Assembly (NCBI GenBank): GCA_046296415.1
Contig: JBKBLN010000002.1
Location: 496,001 to 560,000, forward strand
Length of the DNA stretch: 64,000 nt
Source: CAYNRA01 sp046296415
GTDB lineage: Bacteria > Bacteroidota > Bacteroidia > Cytophagales > Spirosomataceae
Reading direction: 5' to 3'
Position 1 is the stretch's first letter, and each line of letters starts with the position of its first letter. Both the position numbers and the translations under genes were made by a program. The notes beneath the pieces are model-generated. The model had not been told where the DNA came from, did not search any database, and saw nothing but the letters and a program-made list of their open reading frames with translations. Positions 46,571 to 55,265 of this stretch are shown one piece after another.

Positions 46571-48064
46571 TTACTTTCCATATAATTTTTGAAAAGCTTT
46601 TTCATATTTATCTCCGGATTTCCAAACAGGTGCTTGAACATCGTTGGCGATTAGCCGAGCCGCGTAGGTGTAACTCTGGCAGTATTTAAGTAAATAGGAA
46701 AAGTCAACCGAATCGGCGTCATCGGCCACCTGATGATAATATTGATTGATTTTATCGTCAAAAGCGGAGAAACCAGGAGAAAAGGTAGGAGCAGGTATTC
46801 CCTTAGCCGCCAAACTAACATTATCAGACCGATCGAACAAATTCTGCTCGGGTGCAGGGTCCTCCACGGCTTTCAACCCAAAGGCGGTAGCCGCCTTCTG
46901 AATGGCCTCTTGGCCGGACGTCCGACTTAAACCAATAATCGTCAACAGTGATGTGTCGTTATAGCCGGCCCCATCGCAATTTAAATTGTAAATACACTGG
47001 TTCAAGGGAATTACAGGATGTTCCGAATAAAACTTGCTTCCCAACAATCCAATTTCTTCACCTGTGTAAGCGATCAACAAAATCGATCGTTTGGTTTTTT
47101 CTTGAGCCAACGCTTTGGCGGCTGTTAAAACGGCCGTCGTACCAAAAGCATTATCCCGGGCACCATTAAAAATGGTATCGGTAGCCGTTACTCGTCCATT
47201 TTCTTTTCCCGTACCTACGTGGTCATAATGTGCCGAAAGAACGACATACTCATTTTTCAATTTGGGATCGGTTCCCTCAATGACACCAATCACATTGGAC
47301 GAGTTCAAAGGCTTCGAGGTTGGTGCAGATATCGACAAGGAGGCTTGAGTCACTTTATTTTTGGCCAAAATCTTAGCGGCTGCCGAACTTATCCATAAGT
47401 GGGGGAAGGTATCGGTGGTTTTGTTAACCAATCGTGTCGATTTACGACCGAAGTACCCCGCAATATTTCGCCATGGAATAGGAGAATTAAACACTTCGAT
47501 GATGGCCTTCGCTCCTTTTTCCCGCGCCCACTTGGCTTTGTCTTCCATTGCACCAAACATATCTTGAGGCGACTTGCTATCAGGAAAACCAACGCCTACA
47601 ACCAGTACTTTGCCTTTGACATCCACGCCGGCAAAGTCATCGTATCCTTTTTCGGTATCCACCCATCCATAAGGCAGATAAACGATCTCGGCATTGGGCA
47701 AATCCACCCCGACGTTGGACATCATAACAAAATCATCCATTACTTTGGCTGTCCCCTCGGTGGTGGTGATGGTTCCTTGAGTAGATGGATAAATCGTTTC
47801 TAAAGCGACGGGTTGAAAATAACTTCCGTTCACCGCAGGTTTCGCTCCTACTTTTTTAAATTGCTGAGCAATGTATTCAGCCGCTTTTTGATTTCCAGGC
47901 TCGCCCGTTCGACGACCTAATAGCTCGTCGGCAGCTAAAAAACGAAGATGAGCCTCAGGTTCACTGGATTTCAGGGAGAACTCTGGTAATTTTTGAGTAG
48001 ATTGAGCGTTGATTAAGCAGGTAGTAAAAACCAACAATCCTGTCGAAACGAGTCGCATGCGCAT
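46571..48064 (-). CDS. M28 family metallopeptidase with PA domain
   Basis: A 497-residue secreted aminopeptidase-like enzyme with a signal peptide (LVSTGLLVFTTCLINAQS). A PA insert (about 130-230) interrupts the zinc-peptidase fold, whose ligands are visible in YVVLSAHYDHVG, NGARDNAFGTTAVL, IAYTGEEIGLLGSKFY and CDGAGYND. It removes N-terminal amino acids or small peptides in the periplasm or outside the cell. A -7 element is at 48088-48095. The adjacent unknown gene starts at once after its stop. Confidence 0.9.
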   Translation of the reverse strand: MRMRLVSTGLLVFTTCLINAQSTQKLPEFSLKSSEPEAHLRFLAADELLGRRTGEPGNQKAAEYIAQQFKKVGAKPAVNGSYFQPVALETIYPSTQGTITTTEGTAKVMDDFVMMSNVGVDLPNAEIVYLPYGWVDTEKGYDDFAGVDVKGKVLVVGVGFPDSKSPQDMFGAMEDKAKWAREKGAKAIIEVFNSPIPWRNIAGYFGRKSTRLVNKTTDTFPHLWISSAAAKILAKNKVTQASLSISAPTSKPLNSSNVIGVIEGTDPKLKNEYVVLSAHYDHVGTGKENGRVTATDTIFNGARDNAFGTTAVLTAAKALAQEKTKRSILLIAYTGEEIGLLGSKFYSEHPVIPLNQCIYNLNCDGAGYNDTSLLTIIGLSRTSGQEAIQKAATAFGLKAVEDPAPEQNLFDRSDNVSLAAKGIPAPTFSPGFSAFDDKINQYYHQVADDADSVDFSYLLKYCQSYTYAARLIANDVQAPVWKSGDKYEKAFQKLYGK

Positions 48065-48087
48065 AGAAACAGTTTTTCATTAATGTT

Positions 48088-48095
48088 CAAATATA
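48088..48095 (-). promoter_or_regulatory. -7 element for the M28 gene
   Basis: Minus-strand TATATTTG, 23 bases before the start codon; matches TAnnTTTG. No -33 partner found. Confidence 0.5.
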
Positions 48096-48157
48096 AGAAT
48101 TTTTGAAAACGTTCGTTTCGGATTGGTATCAACGGTAAAATAGCGTAGATCAAGTAT

Positions 48158-48781
48158 ATGAAAAAGTATGGTTTCATTTTCCTAATGGGCATCATTACCC
48201 AAAGTAGCTTTGGCCAGTCAAATGCCTATGTGGTTGCTGACGCAGACGAATACTTTCGTTCTGGCCGGTATTTTGATGCATTTTTTGCCTACCGGACTGC
48301 CGCGAGATTGCCGGAATTCGCAGGAGATTATCAAATTGAACAGCAGATCAAGAATAGTTCAAAAGCTTTGTATTTAAAAAAGAAATACCAAGATTTCCGA
48401 GCTTTTAAAAAATATGATTTAGCCAAAGATCATTTGATCCAGTTGGTTGAAATCAACCCCATGGACCCATTTCGAGATCAAATCCCTAAGATCACCCTCG
48501 AGCAAGCCGAATCTTTTCACCGAATGGCTTGGCGTCAACGGTCACCTCGAGAAGTAGCTGATATGTTGAACAAAGCCATCGGATATTATCATCAGGCCAT
48601 CAAAGAAGGATTGGTGAATGAATCGGTTCAGGTGGCGATCAAGATGGCGGAGAAATCCATCCGAGACACAGGCGTAACCGATGTTCCCAATACTACGCTG
48701 GGCGTATCCACCCAGTATAATCAACTAAATAAACCCACCACCGAACGGAAAGTTGAAATCAAGGAAAACAATCCTTTATAA
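48158..48781 (+). CDS. Secreted TPR-like protein of unknown function
   Basis: A 207-residue protein with a signal peptide (MKKYGFIFLMGIITQSSFGQ) and helical repeats resembling TPR units at about 25-175 (ADEYFRSGRYFDAFFAYRTA, KKYDLAKDHLIQLVEINPMD, MLNKAIGYYHQAIKEGL). The C-terminal 30 residues are polar. It probably serves as a periplasmic protein-interaction module. It is divergent from the M28 gene and shares a terminator with DUF2911. Confidence 0.7.
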   Translation: MKKYGFIFLMGIITQSSFGQSNAYVVADADEYFRSGRYFDAFFAYRTAARLPEFAGDYQIEQQIKNSSKALYLKKKYQDFRAFKKYDLAKDHLIQLVEINPMDPFRDQIPKITLEQAESFHRMAWRQRSPREVADMLNKAIGYYHQAIKEGLVNESVQVAIKMAEKSIRDTGVTDVPNTTLGVSTQYNQLNKPTTERKVEIKENNPL

Positions 48782-48793
48782 TCCTTTCTTCAC

Positions 48794-48829
48794 AAAAAAA
48801 GATCTGACCCTCCGGCCAGATCTTTTTTT
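48794..48829. terminator. Bidirectional terminator between TPR and DUF2911 genes
   Basis: Arms AAAAAAAGATCTG and CAGATCTTTTTTT pair over 13 bases with a 10-base loop; T runs on both strands. Confidence 0.92.
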
Positions 48830-48867
48830 GTGGACTTCCTTGGAAGAATCTTCCACACGCCGAAGTC

Positions 48868-49701
48868 TTATTTCAACGTAGCTTGAAGTTTCTGATTCAA
48901 GGCAACATAATCTTCGTTCCCTGCCTCTTTCGCTAAAGCCAATGAGCGATTTGAAGCTTCCAAAGCCCCTTTCTTATCACCCATTTGTGCTAAAATGCGA
49001 GCTTGCAACAATACTACCCAATAGGCTTTCGGCTGTGCTTCAACCGCTTTGGCAGCCCAAGTAGCCGCTTGTTTCAAGTCTTTACCTGCTTCAAAATAAT
49101 ACGAGGCGGCTTGGAAATACGGCTTGGAATCTACATTCATGGCCGTATTGATTTGTGCCATAATTTTAGTGTCGATGTCAGCCTCAACCGGGAAACTTAC
49201 CCCTGTTTTTTCCCACATAATTTGAACGTTGGCTTTGTTGTTCACAACATCTGCCAGTTGAATAGTGAACGACTCAACCGACTGACCAAGGGCCATAGGC
49301 TTCACCTTAAAACGAGCCACGTCGTCGGCCTTATCATAACCATTGCTTCCCCAGTTTTGGGTGCTTTTGTTTAAAATCACTTCCCACTCTGTTTTGTCTG
49401 GAATGGTGTACAAAGCATACGATCCAGCCTTGACAGCGACACCACCTACCTTAACGTCCTCACCAAATGTGATTCGAGTGGCATTGTTGGCTCCCGTCCG
49501 CCAAACTTTTCCAAAGGGAACCAAATCACCAAAAATAACACGACCTTTCATCACGGGACGCGAGTAGCTGACCTCAATATGAGATAAGGCAAAATCCTGT
49601 TTAATCGTTTGTGAGGGACTTGGAGCTGGCATCTTGATACCTTGAGCCAGGGTGGAGAAGGCAATAAAACTTGCCGAAACAATACTGAAAATCTGTTTCA
49701 T
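48868..49701 (-). CDS. DUF2911 domain protein
   Basis: A 277-residue secreted protein with a signal peptide (IFSIVSASFIAFSTLAQG). Residues about 30-165 match DUF2911: SPSQTIKQDFALSHIEVSYS, IFGDLVPFGKVWRTGANNAT, AGSYALYTIPDKTEWEVILN. The remainder is a TPR-like helical tail (AATWAAKAVEAQPKAYWVVL). The family is common in Bacteroidota envelopes and has no known reaction. Confidence 0.9.
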   Translation of the reverse strand: MKQIFSIVSASFIAFSTLAQGIKMPAPSPSQTIKQDFALSHIEVSYSRPVMKGRVIFGDLVPFGKVWRTGANNATRITFGEDVKVGGVAVKAGSYALYTIPDKTEWEVILNKSTQNWGSNGYDKADDVARFKVKPMALGQSVESFTIQLADVVNNKANVQIMWEKTGVSFPVEADIDTKIMAQINTAMNVDSKPYFQAASYYFEAGKDLKQAATWAAKAVEAQPKAYWVVLLQARILAQMGDKKGALEASNRSLALAKEAGNEDYVALNQKLQATLK

Positions 49702-49872
49702 GTTTGTGAAATTAAAGATTGAATAATCTGTTGAAAAGACTCAAAAAAGACCTAAAAAGTTCAAAATGAAATAGGATTTCATAAAATGCTCCGTTTGTTA
49801 ATACTTTGATTACCCCACGACAACACACGAATCAATGGAATTGCCGAAAATGCAAAATAAAACCGTTTGGAT

Positions 49873-50757
49873 ATGCTTGGTTGGATTTTATATCAAAAAG
49901 ATACTTTACAGGATTCTTACGAAAACACCCGTTTTCTTGAGGAAGCAAAACTCCTTCAAATTACCCTTAAAGTCGTGCATCCACCAGATTTTGGGTGGGT
50001 ATTGGGAGGCGATTTCCCTTTACTGTACAAAGGGAAAGCAATATCCCTCCCTGATTTTGTCATTCCTCGGCTTGGAGCTATGACTGACACGCTTACTTGG
50101 AATCTTTTGCATTTTTTTCATCTAAAAGGGGTCCGTTTATTCAATTCCCTTTCCCTCATTCGGCTCGCACAGAACAAATTAGATTGCCTTTTTCAGCTCG
50201 CCTCGTTGGGTATTCCTGTTCCCAAAACCACGGCACTTCATTTGGTGGAATCCACGTATTCAATCCAAAGGGTTTTCGATTTTCCTTTGGTTGTTAAAAA
50301 TAATGTAGGAACCCATGGAGAAGGAATCATTCTTTGTACTTCCGACCAAATATTAGAAGATCTCATGCCCATCCTGCTAGAACAAACAAATCAGAACTTC
50401 ATTGTGCAGGAATATGTGGATACGCGACCGGGAGAAGATATACGAATCGTATTGACCCAAAACACGGTACTCGGAACCATGAAACGGATCGCTGGAAGGG
50501 ACCAGTGGAAATCTAATTTCACTCTCGGGGGTAAAGTTGAACCCTATCCTTGGGATGATTCCCTCGATTCTATAGCGTCAAAAATTCAAAAAAATCTTAC
50601 TTTTGACCTTCTGGGGATTGACTTACTGATGACGGAATCAGGCTATGTGGTCAATGAAATAAATTCTGCCCCAGGATTCAAAGGTATGGAACTAGCATTG
50701 AAAAATAATATGGCTCGTTTGATTCTTGAACAGTGTATCGAGTTCGTACCTGGATAA
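49873..50757 (+). CDS. RimK-like ATP-grasp ligase
   Basis: The start is the ATG at 49873 (MLGWILYQKDTLQDSYENTR); an upstream TTG at 49867 is less likely. The 294 residues have the RimK pre-ATP-grasp part (DFVIPRLGAMTDTLTWNLLH, RLFNSLSLIRLAQNKLDCLF), ATP-grasp core (PLVVKNNVGTHGEGIILC, FIVQEYVDTRPGEDIRIVL) and a metal-binding VVNEINSAPGFKGMEL. It joins an amino acid or peptide to a carboxylate acceptor; RimK proteins add glutamate to ribosomal protein S6 in some bacteria. The porin gene follows 34 bases downstream; the link, if any, is not clear. Confidence 0.85.
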   Translation: MLGWILYQKDTLQDSYENTRFLEEAKLLQITLKVVHPPDFGWVLGGDFPLLYKGKAISLPDFVIPRLGAMTDTLTWNLLHFFHLKGVRLFNSLSLIRLAQNKLDCLFQLASLGIPVPKTTALHLVESTYSIQRVFDFPLVVKNNVGTHGEGIILCTSDQILEDLMPILLEQTNQNFIVQEYVDTRPGEDIRIVLTQNTVLGTMKRIAGRDQWKSNFTLGGKVEPYPWDDSLDSIASKIQKNLTFDLLGIDLLMTESGYVVNEINSAPGFKGMELALKNNMARLILEQCIEFVPG

Positions 50758-50791
50758 TCAATTCTTGATCTAACAACGAAATGATTTGTTC

Positions 50792-51985
50792 ATGAAAAAA
50801 ATATGGATCGTAGTCTTTTGTTTCTTTTTTTTACCATCATACGCTCAAAAAAACAACGATGTTCGCTTAACATCCTTGCCGTACTATAATTTCGGAAAAG
50901 GTCTTGGACTGACCTCCCCCGATAGCCTTTTCCAGTTCAATATTCGGTTCCGGATGCAAAATCGGGTGGGTTACTTACGAGATGAGGCTGGGAATCCAGC
51001 ATTTGATGCGCAAGTTCGACGTTTACGTTTACGATTTGATGGTTTTGTTGGTTCCCCCCAATTTTTATATGTCATTCAGCTTTCCTTTGCACCGGGAGAT
51101 GTGGGTCGATTGGAAGAAGGGGCTAATTTGAACGTTATACGAGATGCCGCCATCATTTATCGACCCAATGCAAAATGGGATATCGTGTTTGGCCAAACCA
51201 AACTCCCCGGAAATCGACAGCGAATCAATTCCTCTGGGGCTCTGCAATTGACAGACCGATCCATCACCAACGCTCGATTTAACATTGACCGGGATTTTGG
51301 GATTCAGGTGAACTACCTGGGAGAACAAAGATCAAGCTCTTCATTTAATGTTAAAACCGCTATTTCATCGGGAGATGGACGAAATTTTACGGCGAATCCC
51401 GATGACGGTTTAGCCTATACTGGAAAATTGGAATGGTATCCCCTGGGTGGTTTTCAGAATGCTGGGGTATTTTTTGAGGGGGATTTGGTCCGCGAACCAA
51501 GTCCCAAACTGATGCTATCAGCTGCCTACCATTACAATCACAAAGCCAAAAGGACTTTAGGGGTATTGGGTGAAGACTTATATGCCTCCCGGAATTTACA
51601 AGCCATTTTAGCGGATTTCTTGTTCAAGTACCGAGGATTGGCCATTCAAGGTTCGTACATGAACCGAAACACAGAGAATCCCATCACTCGTAATCAAGCC
51701 GGAAGTATTCGCCGGGTCTTTGTAGGTGAAGGGTGGGACTTTCAACCCTCTTATCACTTCAAAAATGATTTTGAATTGATTGGACGACTGAGTTATGTTC
51801 AACCCTACACCAGCCTAGCGGCTCTGGAGCCTAAACAGCGGGAATGGACCTTGGGGGTAACGCGCTATTTGTGGGAACATGCATTCAAGGTCCAAACGGA
51901 GGTTACCTTCGACGAATTCTTTTACTTAGACGGCGCTAGAAAACAGGCCTGGTTTGCGCGTTTTCAAGTAGAAATGGGGATTTAA
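50792..51985 (+). CDS. OprP/OprO-like outer-membrane porin
   Basis: The start is the ATG at 50792 (MKKIWIVVFCFFFLPSYAQ, signal peptide); 397 residues. The body is a chain of beta strands with the phosphate-selective-porin-type elements FNIRFRMQNRVGYLRDE, QVRRLRLRFDGFVGSPQFLY, WDIVFGQTKLPGNRQRINSS and a closing FQVEMGI. A short run of anionic-solute selectivity is possible, but selectivity cannot be inferred. Its stop codon overlaps that of pyrE, in the loop of a shared hairpin. Confidence 0.82.
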   Translation: MKKIWIVVFCFFFLPSYAQKNNDVRLTSLPYYNFGKGLGLTSPDSLFQFNIRFRMQNRVGYLRDEAGNPAFDAQVRRLRLRFDGFVGSPQFLYVIQLSFAPGDVGRLEEGANLNVIRDAAIIYRPNAKWDIVFGQTKLPGNRQRINSSGALQLTDRSITNARFNIDRDFGIQVNYLGEQRSSSSFNVKTAISSGDGRNFTANPDDGLAYTGKLEWYPLGGFQNAGVFFEGDLVREPSPKLMLSAAYHYNHKAKRTLGVLGEDLYASRNLQAILADFLFKYRGLAIQGSYMNRNTENPITRNQAGSIRRVFVGEGWDFQPSYHFKNDFELIGRLSYVQPYTSLAALEPKQREWTLGVTRYLWEHAFKVQTEVTFDEFFYLDGARKQAWFARFQVEMGI

Positions 51986-51997
51986 CGTCCCCATTTC
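51971..51997. terminator. Bidirectional hairpin with both stop codons in the loop
   Basis: Arms GAAATGGGGA and TCCCCATTTC pair perfectly over ten bases. The 7-base loop (TTTAACG) contains the overlapping stop codons of the porin (51983-51985) and pyrE (51982-51984). Confidence 0.75.
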
Positions 51998-52611
51998 TCT
52001 GGATTTCTTCTCCATTTTTTCAAAGTCTCCACAGAATCCGCAGGAATATAGTCTTGTTTCACTGCTTCATCAATCAAATATTTATACTCACTCAAGGTGA
52101 TGAGCGGAAGATTTGCCGCCTTAAAATTCGCATCTGCCGTAGAAAAACCGTACGTAAAAATAGCCACCATCCCGATGACTTGGTAGCCCGCTGCTCGCAG
52201 CGCTTCTACACATTTTAAGGAACTTCCTCCGGTGGAAATCAAATCCTCGATCACGACGACTTGCGCTCCGGAGGGAATGGATCCCTCAATTTGATTTCCC
52301 ATGCCATGTTCTTTTGGTTTGGGACGAACATACGCGAAAGGAAGTTGCAAGGCATCAGCAACCAAAGCCCCCTGTGCTATGCCAGCCGTGGCAACTCCAA
52401 CGATGGCCGTACCTTCAGGGAAATTCCTTTTAATAGCCTGAGCCAAGGATTTTTTGATGAACGTTCTAGCGGCAGGATGCGAGAGCGTGATGCGATTGTC
52501 GCAATAAATGGGTGATAACCAACCAGAACTCCATTGGAAAGGTTGATTAGGTCGAAGCTTTACCGCTTGGGTTTCTAGTAAAAATCCAGCAATTTTTCGG
52601 GCAGTTGTCAT
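51982..52611 (-). CDS. pyrE: Orotate phosphoribosyltransferase
   Basis: Pyrimidine synthesis enzyme converting orotate and PRPP to OMP. The start is the ATG at 52609-52611 (MTTARKIAGFLLETQAVKLR); an in-frame ATG upstream lies in the corC stop region. The 209 residues contain IVGVATAGIAQGALVADALQ, PFAYVRPKPKEHGMGNQIEG and the PRPP motif VVVIEDLISTGGSSLKCVEA. It follows corC by 19 bases. Confidence 0.95.
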   Translation of the reverse strand: MTTARKIAGFLLETQAVKLRPNQPFQWSSGWLSPIYCDNRITLSHPAARTFIKKSLAQAIKRNFPEGTAIVGVATAGIAQGALVADALQLPFAYVRPKPKEHGMGNQIEGSIPSGAQVVVIEDLISTGGSSLKCVEALRAAGYQVIGMVAIFTYGFSTADANFKAANLPLITLSEYKYLIDEAVKQDYIPADSVETLKKWRRNPEKWGR

Positions 52612-52630
52612 AATCCTAAAAAAAAGAGGC

Positions 52631-53920
52631 TTACGCCTCTGTTCCATCTATTTTTTTGATTAAAATTTTATCGATTCGATTCTTGTCCATATCCACAATC
52701 TCAAATTCATATCCATGCCAGGTGAATTTATCACCCGTATCAGGGATTTCCTTGAGAATTTCCAAGGCAAAACCACCCATGGTATCAAAGCCGCTGTATT
52801 CCTTCCGATTGGGAATTTCAATCTCAAACTCTTGGAGGAAATCATCAAAGGGTAGTGCGGCATCAATCAAGTAGGAACCATCATCTCGAGGGGTAATTTC
52901 AAACTCAAATTCATTATCTTCCGAAATATCACCCACCAAAGCATCCAAAATATCATTCATCGTCACCACACCTTGAACATTTCCATATTCATCCACGATC
53001 ACACCGAAATGGATTTTTTCACTTTGAAACTTCTCTAAAACCTGATATGCGTGGTTATTTTCAGGAATGAACAGAGGTTCCCGGGCTAAAGATTCCAGAT
53101 TTTGAAGAGCTGACTCCAATCCCAAGTCCAATACATCTTTGATATACAAAAGCCCGATCATGTTATTGATTCCATCCTTGCATATAGGATAAATGGAATG
53201 TTTTTTATCCATGACTTTCTGGCGGTTCTCGATCCAGTCGTCCTCTACATCTAAAAATGTAACCTCATTGCTACTTGTCATGAGTGAAGTAATGCGGCGA
53301 TCCCCCAAATGAAATACATTTTGCACGATTTCATGCTCAATTTCTTCAATGGTTCCTCCGGTGGCTCCTTCTTGGATCAGTGACTTGATTTCTTCCTCTG
53401 TCACGGATGAGTCTGACTCCACAATACCGAGTAACTTAACTAATCCTTCTGACGATTTACTAAGCAACCAAATGAAAGGAGAGGTAAATTTTGACAAAAC
53501 GTTCATAGGGCCAACCATCCACATGGCGATTTCCTCGGGTTTGGCCATACCAATTCGCTTCGGAACCAATTCACCAAAAACAAGGGAAAGGAAGGTTACA
53601 AGTAGGGTGATAATCCCAACGGAGACCGTTTTGGCATACGGCTGCAGAACAGCAAAACGCTCCACCCATGGCTGAACATACACGTTAAATTGCTCACCTG
53701 AGTAAATACCGGTTAAGATCGCAATCAAGGTAATACCAATTTGTACAGTGGAGAGGAAACGATTCGGCTCATTGGCCAGCTGAAGAGCAGCGTGGGCTTT
53801 TTTGTTGCCGTTTTTAGCGGCTATTTCTAGTTTGGTTTTCCTGGAAGACACGAGTGCAATCTCAGACATCGAGAATAACCCGTTCAATAAAATAAGTGCA
53901 AGAATTATGACAATGTCCAT
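52631..53920 (-). CDS. CNNM/CorC-type hemolysin family transporter
   Basis: A 429-residue membrane protein with the CNNM/DUF21 transmembrane domain (NGLFSMSEIALVSSRKTKLE, SLVFGELVPKRIGMAKPEEI), two CBS domains (HSIYPICKDGINNMIGLLYI, HFGVIVDEYGNVQGVVTMND) and a C-terminal CorC_HlyC transporter-associated domain (GGFALEILKEIPDTGDKFTW). Related proteins export magnesium or other divalent cations. Probably co-transcribed with pyrE, with a -33/-7 promoter at 53938-53970. Confidence 0.9.
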   Translation of the reverse strand: MDIVIILALILLNGLFSMSEIALVSSRKTKLEIAAKNGNKKAHAALQLANEPNRFLSTVQIGITLIAILTGIYSGEQFNVYVQPWVERFAVLQPYAKTVSVGIITLLVTFLSLVFGELVPKRIGMAKPEEIAMWMVGPMNVLSKFTSPFIWLLSKSSEGLVKLLGIVESDSSVTEEEIKSLIQEGATGGTIEEIEHEIVQNVFHLGDRRITSLMTSSNEVTFLDVEDDWIENRQKVMDKKHSIYPICKDGINNMIGLLYIKDVLDLGLESALQNLESLAREPLFIPENNHAYQVLEKFQSEKIHFGVIVDEYGNVQGVVTMNDILDALVGDISEDNEFEFEITPRDDGSYLIDAALPFDDFLQEFEIEIPNRKEYSGFDTMGGFALEILKEIPDTGDKFTWHGYEFEIVDMDKNRIDKILIKKIDGTEA

Positions 53921-53937
53921 TCAAGATTTTTGGGATA

Positions 53938-53970
53938 CAAATGTATTACCCACAATGATTTAATATGCAA
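53938..53970 (-). promoter_or_regulatory. Promoter of the corC-pyrE pair
   Basis: Minus-strand TACATTTG (53938-53945) with TTG at 53968-53970, 22 bases apart. The -7 box is 17 bases before the start codon. Confidence 0.6.
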
Positions 53971-54074
53971 AATAAAGCATTTTACTAGATCAATTCCCAA
54001 ACCCAGAATATAAAATTTTTCTTTCGAACAGATTGAGGGATTTTTACCGAACTTTGTAAAAGAATTTGTTCTCT

Positions 54075-54767
54075 ATGCGGCTTTTTGTACACCATTTACC
54101 TATCCATTTTATTTCGGCTTCTAAGTGGGGAAATCAATCGGGCAACCTATTTGATGACCTCCCCTACCAATACGACCACATCTTTCAAGGGACTGGACAT
54201 GGCCTGGTGTATGGATTGCCCGTTTCCGTAACAGCCGACTGGATAAACCGGTATTTCACTGAAGGTCAACCACTTCCCGGCAGGTCAATTACCTGGATTG
54301 TCGAAAATACGCATCAACTGAAAAAATCTTTGCAAAGTACATTTGAATTCCTAGAAGCGGCCGGCGGATTGGTGAGACAACAGGATCAGTGGTTGATGAT
54401 TTATCGCTTGGGAGTTTGGGATTTCCCAAAAGGGAAAATTGAAACTCAGGAAAAGCCTAAAGTTGCCGCCTCTCGTGAGGTTTGGGAGGAGTGCGGAGTG
54501 CCTTGTCAACCCATTCGAAAGATTGGAAAAACTTGGCATACCTATGCTTTTCAGGGAAAACCTGTATTGAAACTAACCCATTGGTTTGAAATGACTTGTG
54601 CTGAGCCGCATACCCTCAAACCTCAGGTGGAAGAAGATATCACCGAGGTGGCCTGGTGTACCGAGTCGCAAACATCTTCCCATCTCAAGACATCTTATCC
54701 GTCCATTCAATGGATTTGGGCGAAATACCAACGGCTCAAGGCGCTGAATAAGGAAGATAATCGGTGA
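54075..54767 (+). CDS. Nudix hydrolase
   Basis: The start is the ATG at 54075; 230 residues. The Nudix box is complete: GKIETQEKPKVAASREVWEE followed by CGV (G-x5-E-x7-RE-x2-EE-x-G). The N-terminal about 100 residues are unlike the common Nudix fold and contain YGLPVSVTADWINRYFTEG. It hydrolyses a nucleoside diphosphate linked to another group; the substrate is unknown. The 3' end overlaps the convergent coaD gene by 32 bases. Confidence 0.88.
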   Translation: MRLFVHHLPIHFISASKWGNQSGNLFDDLPYQYDHIFQGTGHGLVYGLPVSVTADWINRYFTEGQPLPGRSITWIVENTHQLKKSLQSTFEFLEAAGGLVRQQDQWLMIYRLGVWDFPKGKIETQEKPKVAASREVWEECGVPCQPIRKIGKTWHTYAFQGKPVLKLTHWFEMTCAEPHTLKPQVEEDITEVAWCTESQTSSHLKTSYPSIQWIWAKYQRLKALNKEDNR

Positions 54768-55194
54768 TATCGGCTCCATACCGATGTAACTCTCTTACGA
54801 TCGTGGAGCTGATAGGAGCAAATTCGGGAGATGTGATCAAAAAAACCGTTTCCAAGTCATTTACCAATCGTCTATTTACTTGAGAAATGGTGTTTTCATA
54901 TTCAAAATCGGTGGTGTTTCGTAACCCTCGCAGGATAAAATCAGCTCCATGTTGTCTGGCCACCGTGGCGGTAAGATCATCGTATTGAACCACTTTGATT
55001 CGAGGATCTTCACTAAAGGCTTTTTGGATGGATCTTTCCATAAAATCAAGCTCAAAATACCGTTTTTTTGCCGAGTTGGTACCAATTCCAATGATGATTT
55101 CATCAAAAAGCTTTAGTCCCCGAGAAACGATATCGGCGTGTCCCTTCGTGAAAGGATCAAAAGAACCTGGGAAAAAGGCAATTCGTTTTTTCAT
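54736..55194 (-). CDS. coaD: Phosphopantetheine adenylyltransferase
   Basis: Penultimate enzyme of coenzyme A synthesis. The 152 residues contain the nucleotide-binding AFFPGSFDPFTKGHADIVSR, the substrate loop FILRGLRNTTDFEYENTISQ and the second ATP motif APISSTIVRELHRYG. Length is normal. A -7 element with a -33 partner lies at 55217-55248. The C-terminus overlaps the convergent Nudix gene. Confidence 0.97.
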   Translation of the reverse strand: MKKRIAFFPGSFDPFTKGHADIVSRGLKLFDEIIIGIGTNSAKKRYFELDFMERSIQKAFSEDPRIKVVQYDDLTATVARQHGADFILRGLRNTTDFEYENTISQVNRRLVNDLETVFLITSPEFAPISSTIVRELHRYGADITDYLPYSAP

Positions 55195-55216
55195 CTTTTT
55201 CGGTTAGTTTTGTTCA

Positions 55217-55248
55217 CAAAGGTAAATCAATCCATTTCATTTAACCAA
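55217..55248 (-). promoter_or_regulatory. Promoter of coaD
   Basis: Minus-strand TACCTTTG (55217-55224) with TTG at 55246-55248, 21 bases apart, fitting the -7/-33 pattern; 22 bases before the start codon. Confidence 0.6.
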
Positions 55249-55265
55249 GCCGAGCCACAAACGGT

